A stretch of DNA of 64,000 nucleotides from Effrenium voratum (taxonomy: Eukaryota; Sar; Dinophyceae; Suessiales; Symbiodiniaceae). Location: NCBI GenBank assembly GCA_963377175.1, contig CAUJNA010001857.1, positions 1 through 64,000 of the forward strand, read 5' to 3'. Below are positions 52,881-64,000 of the stretch, piece by piece (the stretch's first letter is position 1; every line of letters starts with the position of its first letter). The position numbers and the translations under genes are program-made. Below the pieces are notes generated by a model, which saw nothing but the letters and a program-made list of their open reading frames with translations, searched no databases and was not told the DNA's origin.

Positions 52881-53540
52881 CGTCCAAGGCAAGTCCAAAC
52901 CAAAAGATAAATCGCATTTGATTCATTGAAATCCACACACACACACGAACACCGCCAAGCTTGCCTTTGAGATGTTGCTTCTCAGGCACTGATGGAAAGA
53001 GGGGGGCGAACCAAGGGAGTCACCGCCCGTGGCGTTGGCAGGGCAAGGCGTTGCCTAGTGGAACTGCTTCTGCGAAGGCCAAAACGGCTTCTAAGAAGGG
53101 TTCAGGGGTTACCCATTCCAAACCCTGACTACCTGAATGTGTGCTACATTCAGAGCAACACCTTGAAATGGTCTTGGAAAAGATGGGCCAAGAACATAGA
53201 GAAGCAATCCATTCTCAGGTTTTGGATCAGCAGAAGCGTTCATGGCAAAGCTTTCTGGACTCGCGCCTTTCGTCCATTCCACTTGCCCTTCTCCTGGCCC
53301 TTCTTAGCGGACATGTCAGCGTCGCTGGACTTTCCCCTTCCATTCTCCTGGCACGAGCTGAGAACGGTCGGACGTTTCATGAGCCCTTGCCAGTGGCACA
53401 GGAAACCGGCGCCTTGAAGACTGGGCTTCCAAAGAAGCCACACAGTCTCGGCTGGAGGGCCAGCCGCTACTGTTAGCTCAGATCAACCAACTGCAACGAT
53501 CGGGCATCAACAAATCACTGATATCATAATGCTCACTCCC

Positions 53541-53987
53541 TCAAGCTTCTTTTTCCAGCGCGATCGGGTGTGGAGCGTTGGCTTTGCCAAAGCCCAAGCG
53601 CCTGAATACGGCATTGCGCTTCCATTGCAACTTCTGCTCTTGGCTCCGAATGGTCGTGTTGGATGGCTCAACATCAGCCGCAGTCGCTCGAACATCCGGA
53701 TCGTTGATGAAAAGTCTGGCTGCCGAATGCTCAGCCAACTGCTTCTTTTCGAAGATCTCGCCCTGGAACTGTTTGCCACTCCACGCATAAAAGACTCCGC
53801 TCCTGTCTGCGGCTGTGCATGTCAGCGTGGATTGCAAGCCGCCTTCAACCCTCACCGTGTTGTATGAGATACCCATGTCTTGTGGCCGTTGACCATTTCC
53901 GCTTGGCCGCAAGCGCCTGAGTGTGCGCCTCTTCTTCTCGTGTCCCAAAACAAAATAAATGTCAGCCAGAAAATTGCGAAACCTCAA
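53541..53987 (-). CDS. dsRNA-binding-domain-like exon
   Basis: On minus: LGHEKKRRTLRRLRPSGNGQ, then ISYNTVRVEGGLQSTLTCTA, GVFYAWSGKQFQGEIFEKKQ and LAEHSAARLFINDPDVRATA. The order (Y-x-T/V strand, EGG-Q-S-T-L strand, F-x-G-E turn, K-x-x-AEHSAA helix) resembles a dsRBM, with the C-terminal helix Ala-Ala kept. The Lys/Arg lead may aid RNA contact. It lies between the SR-rich exon upstream and the PDZ-like exons downstream, so all may belong to one gene; not proven. Confidence 0.5.
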   Translation of the reverse strand: MRFRNFLADIYFVLGHEKKRRTLRRLRPSGNGQRPQDMGISYNTVRVEGGLQSTLTCTAADRSGVFYAWSGKQFQGEIFEKKQLAEHSAARLFINDPDVRATAADVEPSNTTIRSQEQKLQWKRNAVFRRLGFGKANAPHPIALEKEA

Positions 53988-54117
53988 CCATCAAGGAATT
54001 GTTGACTCCTTAACTTGGCCCGAAGCAACAACAGAACCAAAAAAGACAGCCGCAACCCTAACATTGCGGAAAACGAGGCCGCATGCCTGCCTTCACACCG
54101 TGACAAACCTGGGACAA

Positions 54118-54465
54118 CTAAGCCACCCACGCCATGAAATCGTGAACCGTCGTCTTGCAGGAACGCCCCGGCTTGTCAAGGTCAAACCTATCGGCCCTGG
54201 GCTGCGCCAAAGTGCGCCGCTTCGCTTTGCCTCCCCCACCTTGTCTTCTTGACTTCAAAGGCGCACCGTTTGGTCTTGGCGTGCGTGGACATGGCTCGGG
54301 CGTGGATCTCCCGGCCCGGGAACGGGAGCTGGAGCGGTCAAGGGACCGCGAAGAACAACTCCTCCGGCTCGGCCGGGACTCACTCCTTGACCGACTTGAC
54401 GAGGCACGCCGGGATCGACTCCTTGACCGGCTCTCGGAACTTGCTCCCTCGGAGGCTTCAGGCAT
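54118..54465 (-). CDS. SR-rich protein, N-terminal exon
   Basis: An ATG at 54465 starts MPEASEGASSESRSRSRSRR and continues through Arg/Ser dipeptides (SRSLDRSSSRSRAGRS) and a basic tail (KSRRQGGGGKAKRRTLAQPR, DKPGRSCKTTVHDFMAWVA) to 54118. The RS stretch is of SR splicing-factor type, but no RRM is seen in this exon. It is the likely first exon of a gene continuing to the dsRBM-like exon. Confidence 0.5.
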   Translation of the reverse strand: MPEASEGASSESRSRSRSRRASSSRSRSESRPSRRSCSSRSLDRSSSRSRAGRSTPEPCPRTPRPNGAPLKSRRQGGGGKAKRRTLAQPRADRFDLDKPGRSCKTTVHDFMAWVA

Positions 54466-54654
54466 GGTGCAGGCGCTGGCAATCAGCCTTCCACTGCCTA
54501 GGTTTAGCCATGCCAAGCTGGCCTTGTCTCCTGCGCCAGAAACTTGCGCCACTTGATGCCATTTGCTCTGAAATAACTCACTGGAATCGAAAGATCTGAG
54601 TTTCGCCTGCCTGGCACCCGTCACCCAAGAGGTGTTGATGTGGGAGTTGCCCAA

Positions 54655-57600
54655 TTACTCAGTTGTCTCCGAACTTCCAAGAGCTTGCAGGCAGGGTGTG
54701 TTAGATATTCTATGATAGTCGCTATTGTAACCATTATCACGAGCGCGGCGCCGGAGGGTCGCTGGACATATTGTCAGGCCGGCAGGGCAGGGCATGAAAG
54801 CAGCGCCCTTCTGGCCATACCAAACAGAAACATCCCCACCCGTTAAGGTAGTCTGCCCACTCTTTACATCCACAAGAGATTGGCCAGAACACAACGGGTG
54901 ACTCCGACAGGTTGATTTCAAAACCATTGCCCTCAGCTTGCATCTAACGTGGGGCTGTTTGCCATTTGCTTAAGCAAGAAGCTTGGAAAACGGTCGCATC
55001 AAAAGGCTGACGGGATGATCCTTTCAACAGCAGTCTCTTGCGAAATGCCCAGGTTCCACTACCAGGCTACACCCTGGGAACATATTTTTTCCAGCAAGCA
55101 CGATCGCTTTGCCCGGCCTTTCCTTTTCCCTTGCCACCCTTTGGTCGCTTTGCACCCTTTCCGCTTTCTTTGCTGCAGCCGCCCATGGCACAAGTGACAC
55201 CTGGCAGCAGCTGCAGTGCGATCGGTCAGCAAGGAGAAAGGATGGAAAATGCCCCGTCTCCAACCTGGCTGAAGTTCAACCGTTGGCTCTTCGCTATGCT
55301 ACACAAAAGATTTGTAGGCTATGTCCTGAAAGTGCGGCCACTTTCTGCACTGGCCTCACAGTAGACGTGTTCGGCATGCCCGGTGGCTTAAGCGCAAAGA
55401 GGCCAGCCCAACACTTGCTTGTTTGCATTGACACACGCTCGCTCCATCCCTTCAGCGCAATTCGAAAGTCTGCTCACGCTGGCACCAAAAGCGCCAAACT
55501 TTAGCAAGTTCATTAAGTTGATTGGCCCGAGACACCTAGCCCCAAGCTAGGGGCGTGCCACTTACACAGGGCTCAATCAAACATGGTAATTGCCTCATGC
55601 TACGTCCTGTCAGACCTGCTTCCGTGCGAACTGGCGATAGCACAAGCTGATCTGCCGGAGGGCTTTGTCCAGGGGTGCAGCCAAGTCAAATCAACCATCG
55701 CGCGCCTGGCCTGTAAGCAGGAGCGGGTTGGGACTGTTCCGTGGCAGGACGTCTAAGCCAGGTTGACGCGCAAGGGTGGATGCAGCTGGCGAAAGCGGAA
55801 AAGTAGGATACGACATGCTGAGACTGTCCATTGCGGCTTTTCGCTGATTCTGTCGAGTAGAACCTCTGCTTGCAACCCGTTTTGGGCGCAGCTAGGAAAC
55901 GCTTCGCCTGCTTCAGGAGCCTCCAGTGCCGCCGCTGCTTCATCGCGCTCTTGCAAATGCAATACTTTGGACTGCCACAAAACATGGGACAGCAACTGCT
56001 GAGGGGCATCGCACTTTCATGGCTCAAACAGAAAACAGAGGAACACATGAAAACGGGCAACACATTGACATGAAAATTCCCAAACATATCAAACGGATCC
56101 AACCTCTTGGCCATCAGGCCATGAGAATTCTCGTCTGACTCTCGAGCAGAGCGGGCTGATCGAGCTTCTGGAAGGCGGAGAGCCAAGCCTAGAGGGTATC
56201 TATCCGGGCAAACTGCAGAGTCCGAGTCAAACTCTCGCACCCCGAATGAATCGAACTCTCTCTCTCTCTCTATCTCCCTGTGTTTGCAGTCTCTGAAAAG
56301 AGCTCATTTGTCTGGCATCGCAATCATTGCTGCAGAGGAAAAATACACTCTACAGCTTTAACTTGATATGATAGTAGGATGCATCTGGAACGCGCGTGAG
56401 TGGTAAAGCAAACAATCCTGCCACAGGCACAAGGCAAACATGTCACGGATAGCAACATGCATTGCGTCTGCCCGGCCTGCGTCAAGTCTCTATGCTGTCG
56501 GACGGGGACCACTTGCTCGCTCTGACCTGGCTGATGCTCCAAGCAGGCAATGTGAGGGAGCTCCATCTACGCGCTATGAGGATTCACTAGCAGGGTGCCT
56601 ATTCACAGTCTCGAGCGGCTGAGGGCGCTCGAGAAAAAAATGCCCATCATCTTGGCAAGCCTTGTCACGGCTGTTGGAGGTGTAAAGGGTGGCCAACGAG
56701 GCAACTGTGTGGGCCTCGCTTTCTCAGATCTCACAAGGCTGAGTTGCTCCCCTGCTGATCTACCCGCGATGGGATTCTTGCAATTTGGTGCGCAGCTCAA
56801 GAATTGCACGAGGGAGTGACTTCCTGCGCGAAGGATTGTTCACCGCAGGGACAAAAGCAATGCTGGCACCCGTCATATTTAATCGGTCTTCTTGACACAT
56901 TCCACCCGACTTTGGACTCTCGCATCATTTTACGACTCCTTTCCTGCAATATCAAATCTCAACAGCCTAGACTAGCCAAACATAAACCTGGCAAACGCCT
57001 CTTCGCTGCAAGTTAACCCCTCACACGGATTCGAGGCAGTGCACCTCCATTGCTGCAGCTCGGTTGAGACCCTGCGAATCGAAGAGGTTGAAAGGGAAGT
57101 CGAGACCAGCGGCCTGCTAGGGCATATGTTAGGCATTCGTGGCCATGCGACATTGCAGGTGCAGTATATCTGGGTTGACAAAAATTCGAGGGCCCTTTTT
57201 GGGAGCCCCCACTGGACTGGATGAAAGCCTGCTGTTTGGCAAGCCTCCATCTCTGAAGATCAGATCTGAGCCTCCGGCAGGATGGCTGACCGGCCTGGCA
57301 GGACACTCTGCGCAGACTCCGTTGCCAAGTCGAAAGCCAAGCCCAGCCAGATCAGTTCTCAAAGGCTTTCCCACATCAGGCGTTCCCACCCAAAGCAGAA
57401 ATCCGGAAAAAAAATGAAAAAAAGAAACGCGGGTCTAGGCGGGGACATCGCCCAAACAGTCTGCAATGCGTGAGGCGCCTCAGCGAAAGAGGGCCCTCAG
57501 CTCCGCATCCCTGCCCTTCTGGATCCGGCCCAAAGGCTACTCTGCCTCGGGGAGGCGAAACCGGAAGCCCCCGCAAAGGCCATATGGCTGTGGGTCAAAA

Positions 57601-58040
57601 ACAGGTACCCAAAATGGCACCCTGGTAAATGGAAACAATGACTAAAACCTGTGGTCCCCTGGTGCTGGTGGTTTAATTTTGACCCATACCCATATTCTCA
57701 ACGCAAAGGAACCAACCTGGCTCGTCCTCCGTTTCGTGCAATGATCCATTGAAGCGAAAGGGCACCCTCCTGCCCAAAGTCACGTGGCACCTTGAAGAAG
57801 TGGGCGGACACTTTTGTCTGCGCAGCAAGCCCAAAGCGCCAGTGCAAACCAAAAGTCAATCGTGAAACACACTGGACCCGGCACCCTCCTGCCCGAAGTC
57901 ACGTGACGGGGCCAAGACAGACTTTCTTTGCCGCCCCATTCCAATAACGCTAGGGTTGGCCCCAGTCCTTCTACCTTGTGCACGGAGCGGATATTCAAGT
58001 TCGGTACATTTTGGTACCAACACCACTCCAGGCACAGCTG
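54655..58040. other. No firm gene; weak ORFs and one direct repeat
   Basis: A plus-strand frame at 55109-55504 starts MPGLSFSLATLWSLCTLSAF with a signal-peptide-like lead, but the rest is not family-like (confidence about 0.2). 57763-57790 and 57879-57908 share GGCACCCTCCTGCCCRAAGT followed by CACGTG. (TC)n occurs at 56256-56275. Otherwise nothing supported. Confidence 0.35.
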
Positions 58041-61000
58041 TCAAGCAAAGTACGAGCCGGACAGCCCTCCAGCGAGCGCAAACAACAAAACTTTCAGACC
58101 TCCGGCTTCACGTGTGGAGAATGATGCCTCAGCTGCCAGGGTGGTGGAACCGCCGTCACTACTAGTCGAGCTGCCACTCGACCTGGGCGGGTCGCAGTCC
58201 TGGTAGCAAAACTCGAAGCGAACCAACCAATTCGCAGGATCCCCAACGTAAGCGACGGCTTTGCCGTTGACGATGAGCAAGTCGTCAGCGAATGGCAGGT
58301 TGAATGGGAAGGCCAGGGCGGCCTCGGCAAGTTCTGGTTCGCCCTGCGCGTTCACAATCATGAACTCATTCCTCTGATGGACGTCGGACCAAACCTCCCA
58401 AAGGAGCAAAATCGATCCACCGAGGTCCGCAGTCTTCAAGCGACTCACGGACTCTGCCAGATCCGCCTTGGAGGTGAGAAAACTGACTCCGCGGTTACTC
58501 CGTGCTTGCCAAATGCCTTCTTCAGAGTAGTATCCGCCGTCTTCATTTTCTCCAGGCGAGAGCACCGAGCTGTTGCTCAAATCCCGTGGGATCTTCACGA
58601 AGCCCACATTTCCTGACAAGTACTTAGAACATATGAGCAACTTGCGAAACCTCTTGTATAGCCAAAGGACATCGGGGGGCATCGTTTTTTCGTAACCCTA
58701 TCGTTTTACAGGGTTTTGTGCGTTCCACCGCTTCACGTGAAATCGAAGTACGCTATGCCAGCTTAAAAGTCGCAACTTTCAGTACAAGTGTGGTAAAGGA
58801 AGTACTCTTTGGCAGCTCCGGCTCGAAAGTCGCAACTTTTCAGTACAAGTGTGGTAAAGGAAGTACGCCTTGGCAGCTCCGGCTGGAAAGTCGCAACTTT
58901 TCAGTACAAGTGTGGTAAAGGAAGCACGCTTTGGCAGCTCCGGCTGGAAAGTCGAAACTTTTCAGTGCAAGTGTAGTAAAGGAAGTATACTTTGGCAGCT
59001 CCGGCTCGAAAGTCGCAACTTTCCAGCACAAGTGAAGTCAAGAAAGTACACTTGGGCAGCTCCGGCTCAAGAATCGCAACTTTTCAGTACAAGTGTAGTA
59101 CTTTCCAGCACAAGTGAAGTCAAGAAAGTACACTTGGGCAGCTCCGGCTCAAGAATCGCAACTTTTCAGTACAAGTGTAGTAAAAGCTCCGGCTCGAAAG
59201 TCGCAACTTTTAAGCACAAGTGTAGCAAAAAACACACTTTGGCAGCTCCAGCTCGAAAGTCGCAACTTTTCAGTACAAGTGTAGAAGGAAGTACACTTTG
59301 GCAGCTCCGGCTGGAAAGTTGCAACTTTTCAGCACACGTGTAGTAGCATCTTTTCAGTAAAAGTAGAGAAAAGGAAGTACACTTTGGCAGCTCCGGCTTG
59401 AAAGTCGCAACTGTTCAATACAAACGTTATAAAGAAAATACACTCAGCTGCTCATTTCCTTACATGAGGGCCCCCGCGCACAAGACCGTGTTTAGTTGGG
59501 CGTCGTCTTCTTCTGTCACCCTATCGTTTCGCATGCTTTTGGCACGTTCTACTGCACATGCTGGTATGTCACGCCCACCCCTTTACATATTGGTCTTTTA
59601 GAGGTTTTGATAGACGCTCATATGCTGTATCCTACGCCCCTGGATTGAGAAGAAACACCCTGAGCGAGCCACTAAGTCGTCCGAGTCTCGAGCAACATTC
59701 AGCAACTTCCCCACCGCCGAGCCGTCGAGGGGCGGCGCCTCCCCGGCAAAGAACACGAGAACTGCGTCATCAAGCTCGTGCAGCCCAGGGTGGGCCAACT
59801 CGGTGTAGACCGCATTGTCGTTCTTGCTCCACTGGTAGAAGGTCTGCGTTGCCGTGGAAATCTCCTCGTAGACTGGGACAACTTTGCCTGACAGCGTTGT
59901 GTCACTGCTGCGATGAAGGATCTTGTTGCGATAGACCACCCTGTGCTGCTTGCCCGACGAGCTGGCCTCGAGCTCCCACACTTGGATGCCCCGTGGATAG
60001 GCGTCGCCCAAGTCCATGCCCAAGTAGAAGTCCTCCTTCTCTGAGACATGCAAAGAGTTGGCCCAGGAATGGCTGGCTGCCGCAGAGGTCCGGACTTTCT
60101 GCAAAGTTGTTGCATTGAAGATGATGTTGGTGGTTCCTTGGTGGTTCACGCCGTCGCCACCATCAACCCACTGCATCGCAACCGACATGGCGATGGTGCC
60201 TGAGCTTACATGCCACGCAAGGGAAGCCCCGGACTGAAAGAAGGACCAAAGGCCCAGATCTTGGCTGGGGAAAGGCACTCTTTGCAGCTCGCTGCCGGCC
60301 GAATCGAACTTCACAAGCTCTCCAGGGGCGTTGGCCTTCTGGTCGGCAGGTTCTTCGTTACTGCCCAGCAGCAGGACAATGGTGCCAAGACCATCGCCAA
60401 CTGCGCCTACAAGAATCGCCGTTGATGAAAGCGCAGTCAGAGAAATGGTCTGCGATGACAGAAGGTCCGCCGCTAGCCAAGTCAGCTTGACAGAGTTGCT
60501 GTCAAAGTCCTGCCAGACGATGCCCTCGCGAGCTGCGTCCTTGACCGGAAAGAAGCGCTTGTAGTCTCCATAGAGGCAGTTGGAGGAGCTTGGGCCATGA
60601 GCCCACTGCCTCAAAGGCACGAAGGGCTGTCCCTCAACACGGAACCTCCGGGCAGTGAGGCTATAGCTGCCATCCCCGTCGAGCCACGCTGCCTCAACAT
60701 TCAATGCCTCTTCTGGCCAAGTGGTAATGTGAGCACTGCTTGGCTGGAGGATGACAATCAGGGGGCCCGCCAAGCCGTCGACCCGAACTGCCAAGTCGTC
60801 AACCCGAACGTTGGTCTTGCTGTGGTTGCCAGCCTCAACCTTGACGGTGTCCAGCGGGTGGAGGCCGCTTGCCTGAAGAGCCCAAATCGTGATATCCTGC
60901 GTCGCCTGCCTGACGTAGAGGTTGATATGGCTTGCGACGAAGGCGGTTGCCGTCTTGCTGGGGGGCGAGACTCGGAACGCATCCAGCACGACGCCGTCGG

Positions 61001-62776
61001 AGCCGGTCACCCGACCGCTCTCGAGGACGAAGTCACTGTTCGCGTACTCCCCCGAGTTCCAGCACTTGCCGTCCGAGATTCGCTTCATGGTGACAAGGGC
61101 AATGTCGCCAAAGGTGTTGGCCTCGAGCAAGGCTGCGGAGGATCCGGCCTCACACTCCGTCAGACCGTGGCCCGACATCGTCCTCCGAGTCGGGCCTGGC
61201 GGCGGCTGGTCTGCTCGCACCACGACGTAGACCTCTGCCATGGAGAGCTCCTCTACGTGCACTCCAGTCGGCACGAAGCCTTGCATGTTGCCAGCCTGCA
61301 CAGTCACATGTGGGATCAGCAGAGCCTCCTTCAAGCGATACAGCTTGTACTCCAAGGCGTCACCTGAGGCTCAGAAGCAAGCTTACCTGCGGGGGAACCT
61401 GTTCTTTTTCACCCAAACCTTTTTTGAACCCTTGCCTGTTTTTTCAACCCTTCACCCTTTCAATTTAACCCTCGCCCCGTCCTCGCCCCGTCTTTTTTAA
61501 CCCTCCCCCCTTCGTTTTTAACCCCTCCACCTTTTCCCTGCGGCCGATGCCTGCGGTAAGTTAGGAATGGGTTGGTTTAGTGCGGTTTTGGATTCAGGGT
61601 TGGTTTAGTTTGGGGTGGGTTTCGGATGGGAAGGGTGGGTTTACAGTTGGTCTTGAGGAGGTTGGTTAGGGTTTGTTCAGGCTGGGCTTAGGGTTGACTT
61701 AGATTTGGTTACGGGTTGCTGCACGTTGGGGTTGGGAAAGGGTGGGTGGTGGATCCAAGTAGTTTGTTTGGGGTGGGCTAGGGTGGTTGGTTCAGGGGGT
61801 CTTTGGTCAAGGGTGGGTTTAGCTTGGTTTCAGGATGCTTTGGAGTTGTTTAAGGTAGGTCTGTGGTGGGTGGGTATAGTCTTGGTTTAGGGTTGGCTAT
61901 GGCTGGGTTTGGAATGGGTCTACGATAGGGCTGGTTTAGGGTGGCGTTAGGGGGTTTTTAGGGCTGACTCAGGGTAGGTTTACAAGGGGTTGGATAGGGG
62001 CGGTTTAGGGTTGGTTTAAGGTGGATTTAGGGTAGGAAGAGTTTGATCGGCTTAGGCTTGGTGTAGGTTGGTTTGCCCCGGGCCGAGGGTGAGAAAAAAG
62101 GTTCCTGCAAACGGTTCCCAAGCAGGGTTTCAGGGTTCGAAAAAAAAGAAAAGGAAGGGTTAAATAAACAAGTTTGGGGGTGAAAAACAAAGGGAGCCCC
62201 TTACTGCGTGGCAAGCTAGACTCTACAGATTCAACATCCAAAGACAAGGGCGGGATGTAATTCGAGTAGCTGCTAGCATTATGACATCAGGAATGTAGCC
62301 AAAGGATGTCGAAATGTCCAGCCGCAGCCTCAGAACTCATAAATCTAAAAAAAGCAACTACTTCCGACCCCACCTGGTAGCAGAACATACACCTGCTGCC
62401 CGCTGGCCGCAAATGCCGAGGCCTGTGACTGTGGCGGCTGTATCTCGAACGCGTCCAAGCTCTGCTCGCCGATCCGAACCACTCCAAGAACGATGGGAAA
62501 GTCGCTGTGGCTGTACCTCGCGTCCTTTGTGGTCCAGCAGGGTTGCCCCCCTTTGGGAAAGATGGCAAGAGCCACGGACGAGGCATTTGCCCCGGTGAAG
62601 TCCAGAGATTCGTCACACTCTGAGGGGCTCCGCCCACTCAGGACGACCGGCGAGGATGTTGCCTCGAAGACTGCTTCCACAACTGGATCAGCCTGGAAGC
62701 TGTAAAGGTGCAGCGGGCTCAACGCGGCCGCGCAGAGCCCGCCGAAAACAGCGACACTCAAGAGTGAGCAGGGCAT
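58041..62776 (-). CDS. Three-exon gene for a secreted or membrane protein with a duplicated domain
   Basis: Exon 1 (ATG 62776 to about 62350) begins with a signal peptide (MPCSLLSVAVFGGLCAAALS), then CDESLDFTGANASSVALAIF, GQPCWTTKDARYSHSDFPI, SLDAFEIQPPQSQASAFAAS and a donor after QVYVLLP. Exon 2 (61355-59598) opens DALEYKLYRLKEALLIPHV and repeats the same domain: DIALVTMKRISDGKCWN, YANSDFVLESGRV, LDAFRVSPPSKTATAFVASH, INLYV, followed by about 400 residues of beta-rich sequence. Exon 3 (58682-58041) has IWQARSNRGVSFLTSKADL, DLLIVNGKAVAYVGDPANW, FCYQDC, a Ser/Thr-rich stalk and a C-terminal hydrophobic segment (LKVLLFALAGGLSGSYFA). Exported protein, perhaps membrane- or GPI-held. Function unknown; linkage of exon 3 is likely but inferred. 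Confidence 0.6.
58750..59420. repeat. ~60-bp tandem repeat, about ten units, inside an intron
   Basis: Unit: GGCAGCTCCGGCTCGAAAGT, CGCAACTTTTCAGTACAAGT, GTNGTAAAGGAAGTACACTT. Units are mostly 60-64 bp with some shorter; one pair (59025-59090 and 59105-59170) is nearly identical, showing recent local duplication. It sits between exons 2 and 3 of the minus-strand gene. A diverged pair occurs at 42559-42643. Confidence 0.9.
61555..62060. repeat. Degenerate GGTTTAGGGTTGG tract (TTTAGGG-like) in intron 1
   Basis: Repeated GGGTTTAG, GGTTTAGGGT, GGTTGGTTTAG and GGGTGGGTTT steps, never a clean array. The plant/algal-type telomere unit is TTTAGGG, so this may be eroded interstitial telomere-like DNA or simple G/T-rich drift. 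Confidence 0.6.
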
Positions 62777-64000
62777 GGCGCAGTAGAGTCTACAACTTAG
62801 GATTTGAGCAGGCGCTGTTGCGAAGCGTGTTTAAGGTTTTTCGCGACACCCGATGCGCAAAACTCGCTTTGAGATTATGATTATTCATGCTGAGCAGCAT
62901 GTGAACTTCTCCGTTCTGGCAATGCATCCACCAGCTTGCGTTCTCTTCGCCGTTTGCCGGACTGCCAAACCCTCTCAGCTCGAAAAGTCAGTTGGCATGC
63001 GTCTGTGCACTCAATTCTCCCTGGAGTTGTGCACGGACAGCGTAACCATACCGGCCATCTTTGGCAAATCGCCTCACAACCTGTCATGACAATCTGTTCT
63101 GTGACTGAGGGCCCCCACAAATCCGCTAGATTTGCAATTGCACCTCCAGTGCTGCAAGCAAAACAGAACAGAATGTCTGTAAACTCCCAGAAGAAGCGTT
63201 TCGAGGTCTGTGGCATGTTCCTGTCAAGGATGTGGGTGGCCAAGAACAGGTGACGCCAAAACTGTCAGATTCAGACATGCGTCTTGAGCTGCGCACCAAC
63301 TGCAAGAACGAGTAGAGCAGCCAGGGCCAGGTGAGCTATTCACAGGCCTGGTCAGCTCTGAGGCTTTACACACCCTCCCACTCCCATGGAAAGCTGGAAT
63401 CGTCTATGGGCACCGGCAAATGGCGGGCTCAATGATCCCTTTGTGGGCCCCAATAAAGATGAAGACAGGGCAGAAGCAAACTGTGGTAGTTCGGCTCCGC
63501 CCTGGTCCGTTGTGATGCCTGTGTTTTGGCCTGGGTTGCAAGAAAACACTGCATTGGTGTTGCGGCCGCTTCTCTCTTCTCACATGATAGTTCCGATAAG
63601 CAACCTTGGCTGTTCAGGGTACCCGATCTAGATTGGTTTTGAAGGAAGCCAAAAGGAAACCCAGCCATGTTGGGGGTTGTCCTGCGTTGGAGTTTCCCCT
63701 GTGCGAGATGGGAAGCAACGAAGATGGTCAAAGTCAGCTGGCCGTGTTGCTCCTTGACTTGCCACTTGAGCCATAATCAAAACCCGGCACAAAAATGGTC
63801 GGCCCAGAACCATGTAAAGAACTAAGGCGGCCACAGCTGTTTATGGTTGGGATCGTCCCTTAACCTTCACGAACCCGGGTTTTGATCGTGACTCACTTAG
63901 GGGGTGGCTTTGACAGGTTATCCAAAAAGGACAGCAAAAGAGCCAAAAAAGTGAACCTGGCTGGAAGACTGTTGGGATTCCCGTTTCCCAAAAAGGACAC
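62777..64000. other. Upstream flank, no supported gene
   Basis: Holds the 5' flank of the secreted-protein gene. Frames at 62881-63243 and 63386-63731 have no protein-like pattern. GGACAGCAAAAG/CAAAAAGGACA-like words near 63925-64000 may begin a repeat cut by the window edge. Confidence 0.35.

Larger units (their letters stand above)
50608..53530. repeat. Recent ~1.04-kb tandem duplication, two full copies and a changed third
   Basis: Copy 1 is 50608-51647, copy 2 is 51648-52691 and copy 3 starts at 52692. Copies 1 and 2 differ at only scattered positions. Copy 3 matches to about 53100, then carries about 330 bp of unrelated sequence (53101-53440) before rejoining (GGCTGGAGGGCCAGC onward) to about 53530. 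The left edge lies inside an exon and abuts the GCGCCCACAAGC array, so the outermost exon copy is truncated there. Confidence 0.9.

Overview
The window looks like nuclear DNA from a dinoflagellate-type alga. The evidence is: coding stretches broken by introns (some with GC rather than GT donors), long one-directional runs of genes, SR-rich and ankyrin proteins, heavy microsatellite and tandem repeat load, and protein families that I recall as highly repeated and mostly unannotated in dinoflagellates. That family recall is from memory and unchecked. Species cannot be fixed. I see no tRNA, rRNA or bacterial operon. There is one 100-base assembly gap (39195-39294). Many coding stretches change frame by a single base at short homopolymers, so either these are decaying copies or the assembly keeps long-read indels; protein limits are approximate.

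The main result is a very large insertion. A plus-strand retroelement gene (GIY-YIG-like nuclease domain near 3804-3884, then reverse transcriptase) is cut at codons for Glu-Val-Phe at 5095 and resumes, in the same codon phase, at 34797. The cut is flanked by a 9-bp direct repeat (5087-5095 and 34797-34805). Just inside lie imperfect terminal inverted repeats (5096-5125 and 34767-34796), then AT-rich subterminal zones with matching palindromes (5153-5174 and 34634-34654). What lies between, 29.7 kb at 5096-34796, behaves as one TIR DNA transposon. A 9-bp target duplication is typical of Mutator-like elements.

Inside it, all supportable genes run on the minus strand: a transposase-like protein next to the right end (32788-34350), a small MDVDS-type protein (32256-32576), a phosphatase-like CX5R protein (31471-31995), a cytosine-methylase-like protein (26632-27870) behind a basic protein (27863-28807), an unrecognised multi-exon gene (25300-22753), a second transposase-like gene (22374-20930), an ankyrin protein (18702-17125), an HMG-box-like/zinc-finger protein (16304-12493), a helical plus Lys/Ala-rich protein set (12119-8364), and a C5 cytosine methyltransferase with recognisable motifs (7663-5484). 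An 11-bp motif, GGCCAGCGGCC, occurs at least 15 times in this element, always in one orientation, in introns and in codons, and I did not find it elsewhere in the window.

Outside the element: 1-940 is simple repeat; 1553-3180 is a proline/SR-rich ORF upstream of the split retroelement; 34797-35884 is the rest of the reverse transcriptase; 36034-38989 (+) holds an SR-type ORF, a protein of unknown family and a SANT/Myb-like domain; 40006-41665 (-) is a multi-exon gene of unknown function; 41.7-50.6 kb is dominated by microsatellites and by a GCTTGTGGGCGC repeat; 50.6-53.5 kb is a recent 1.04-kb tandem duplication carrying PDZ-like exons on the minus strand, followed upstream by a dsRNA-binding-like exon and an SR-rich exon; 58041-62776 (-) is a three-exon gene for a secreted or membrane protein with an internally duplicated domain.
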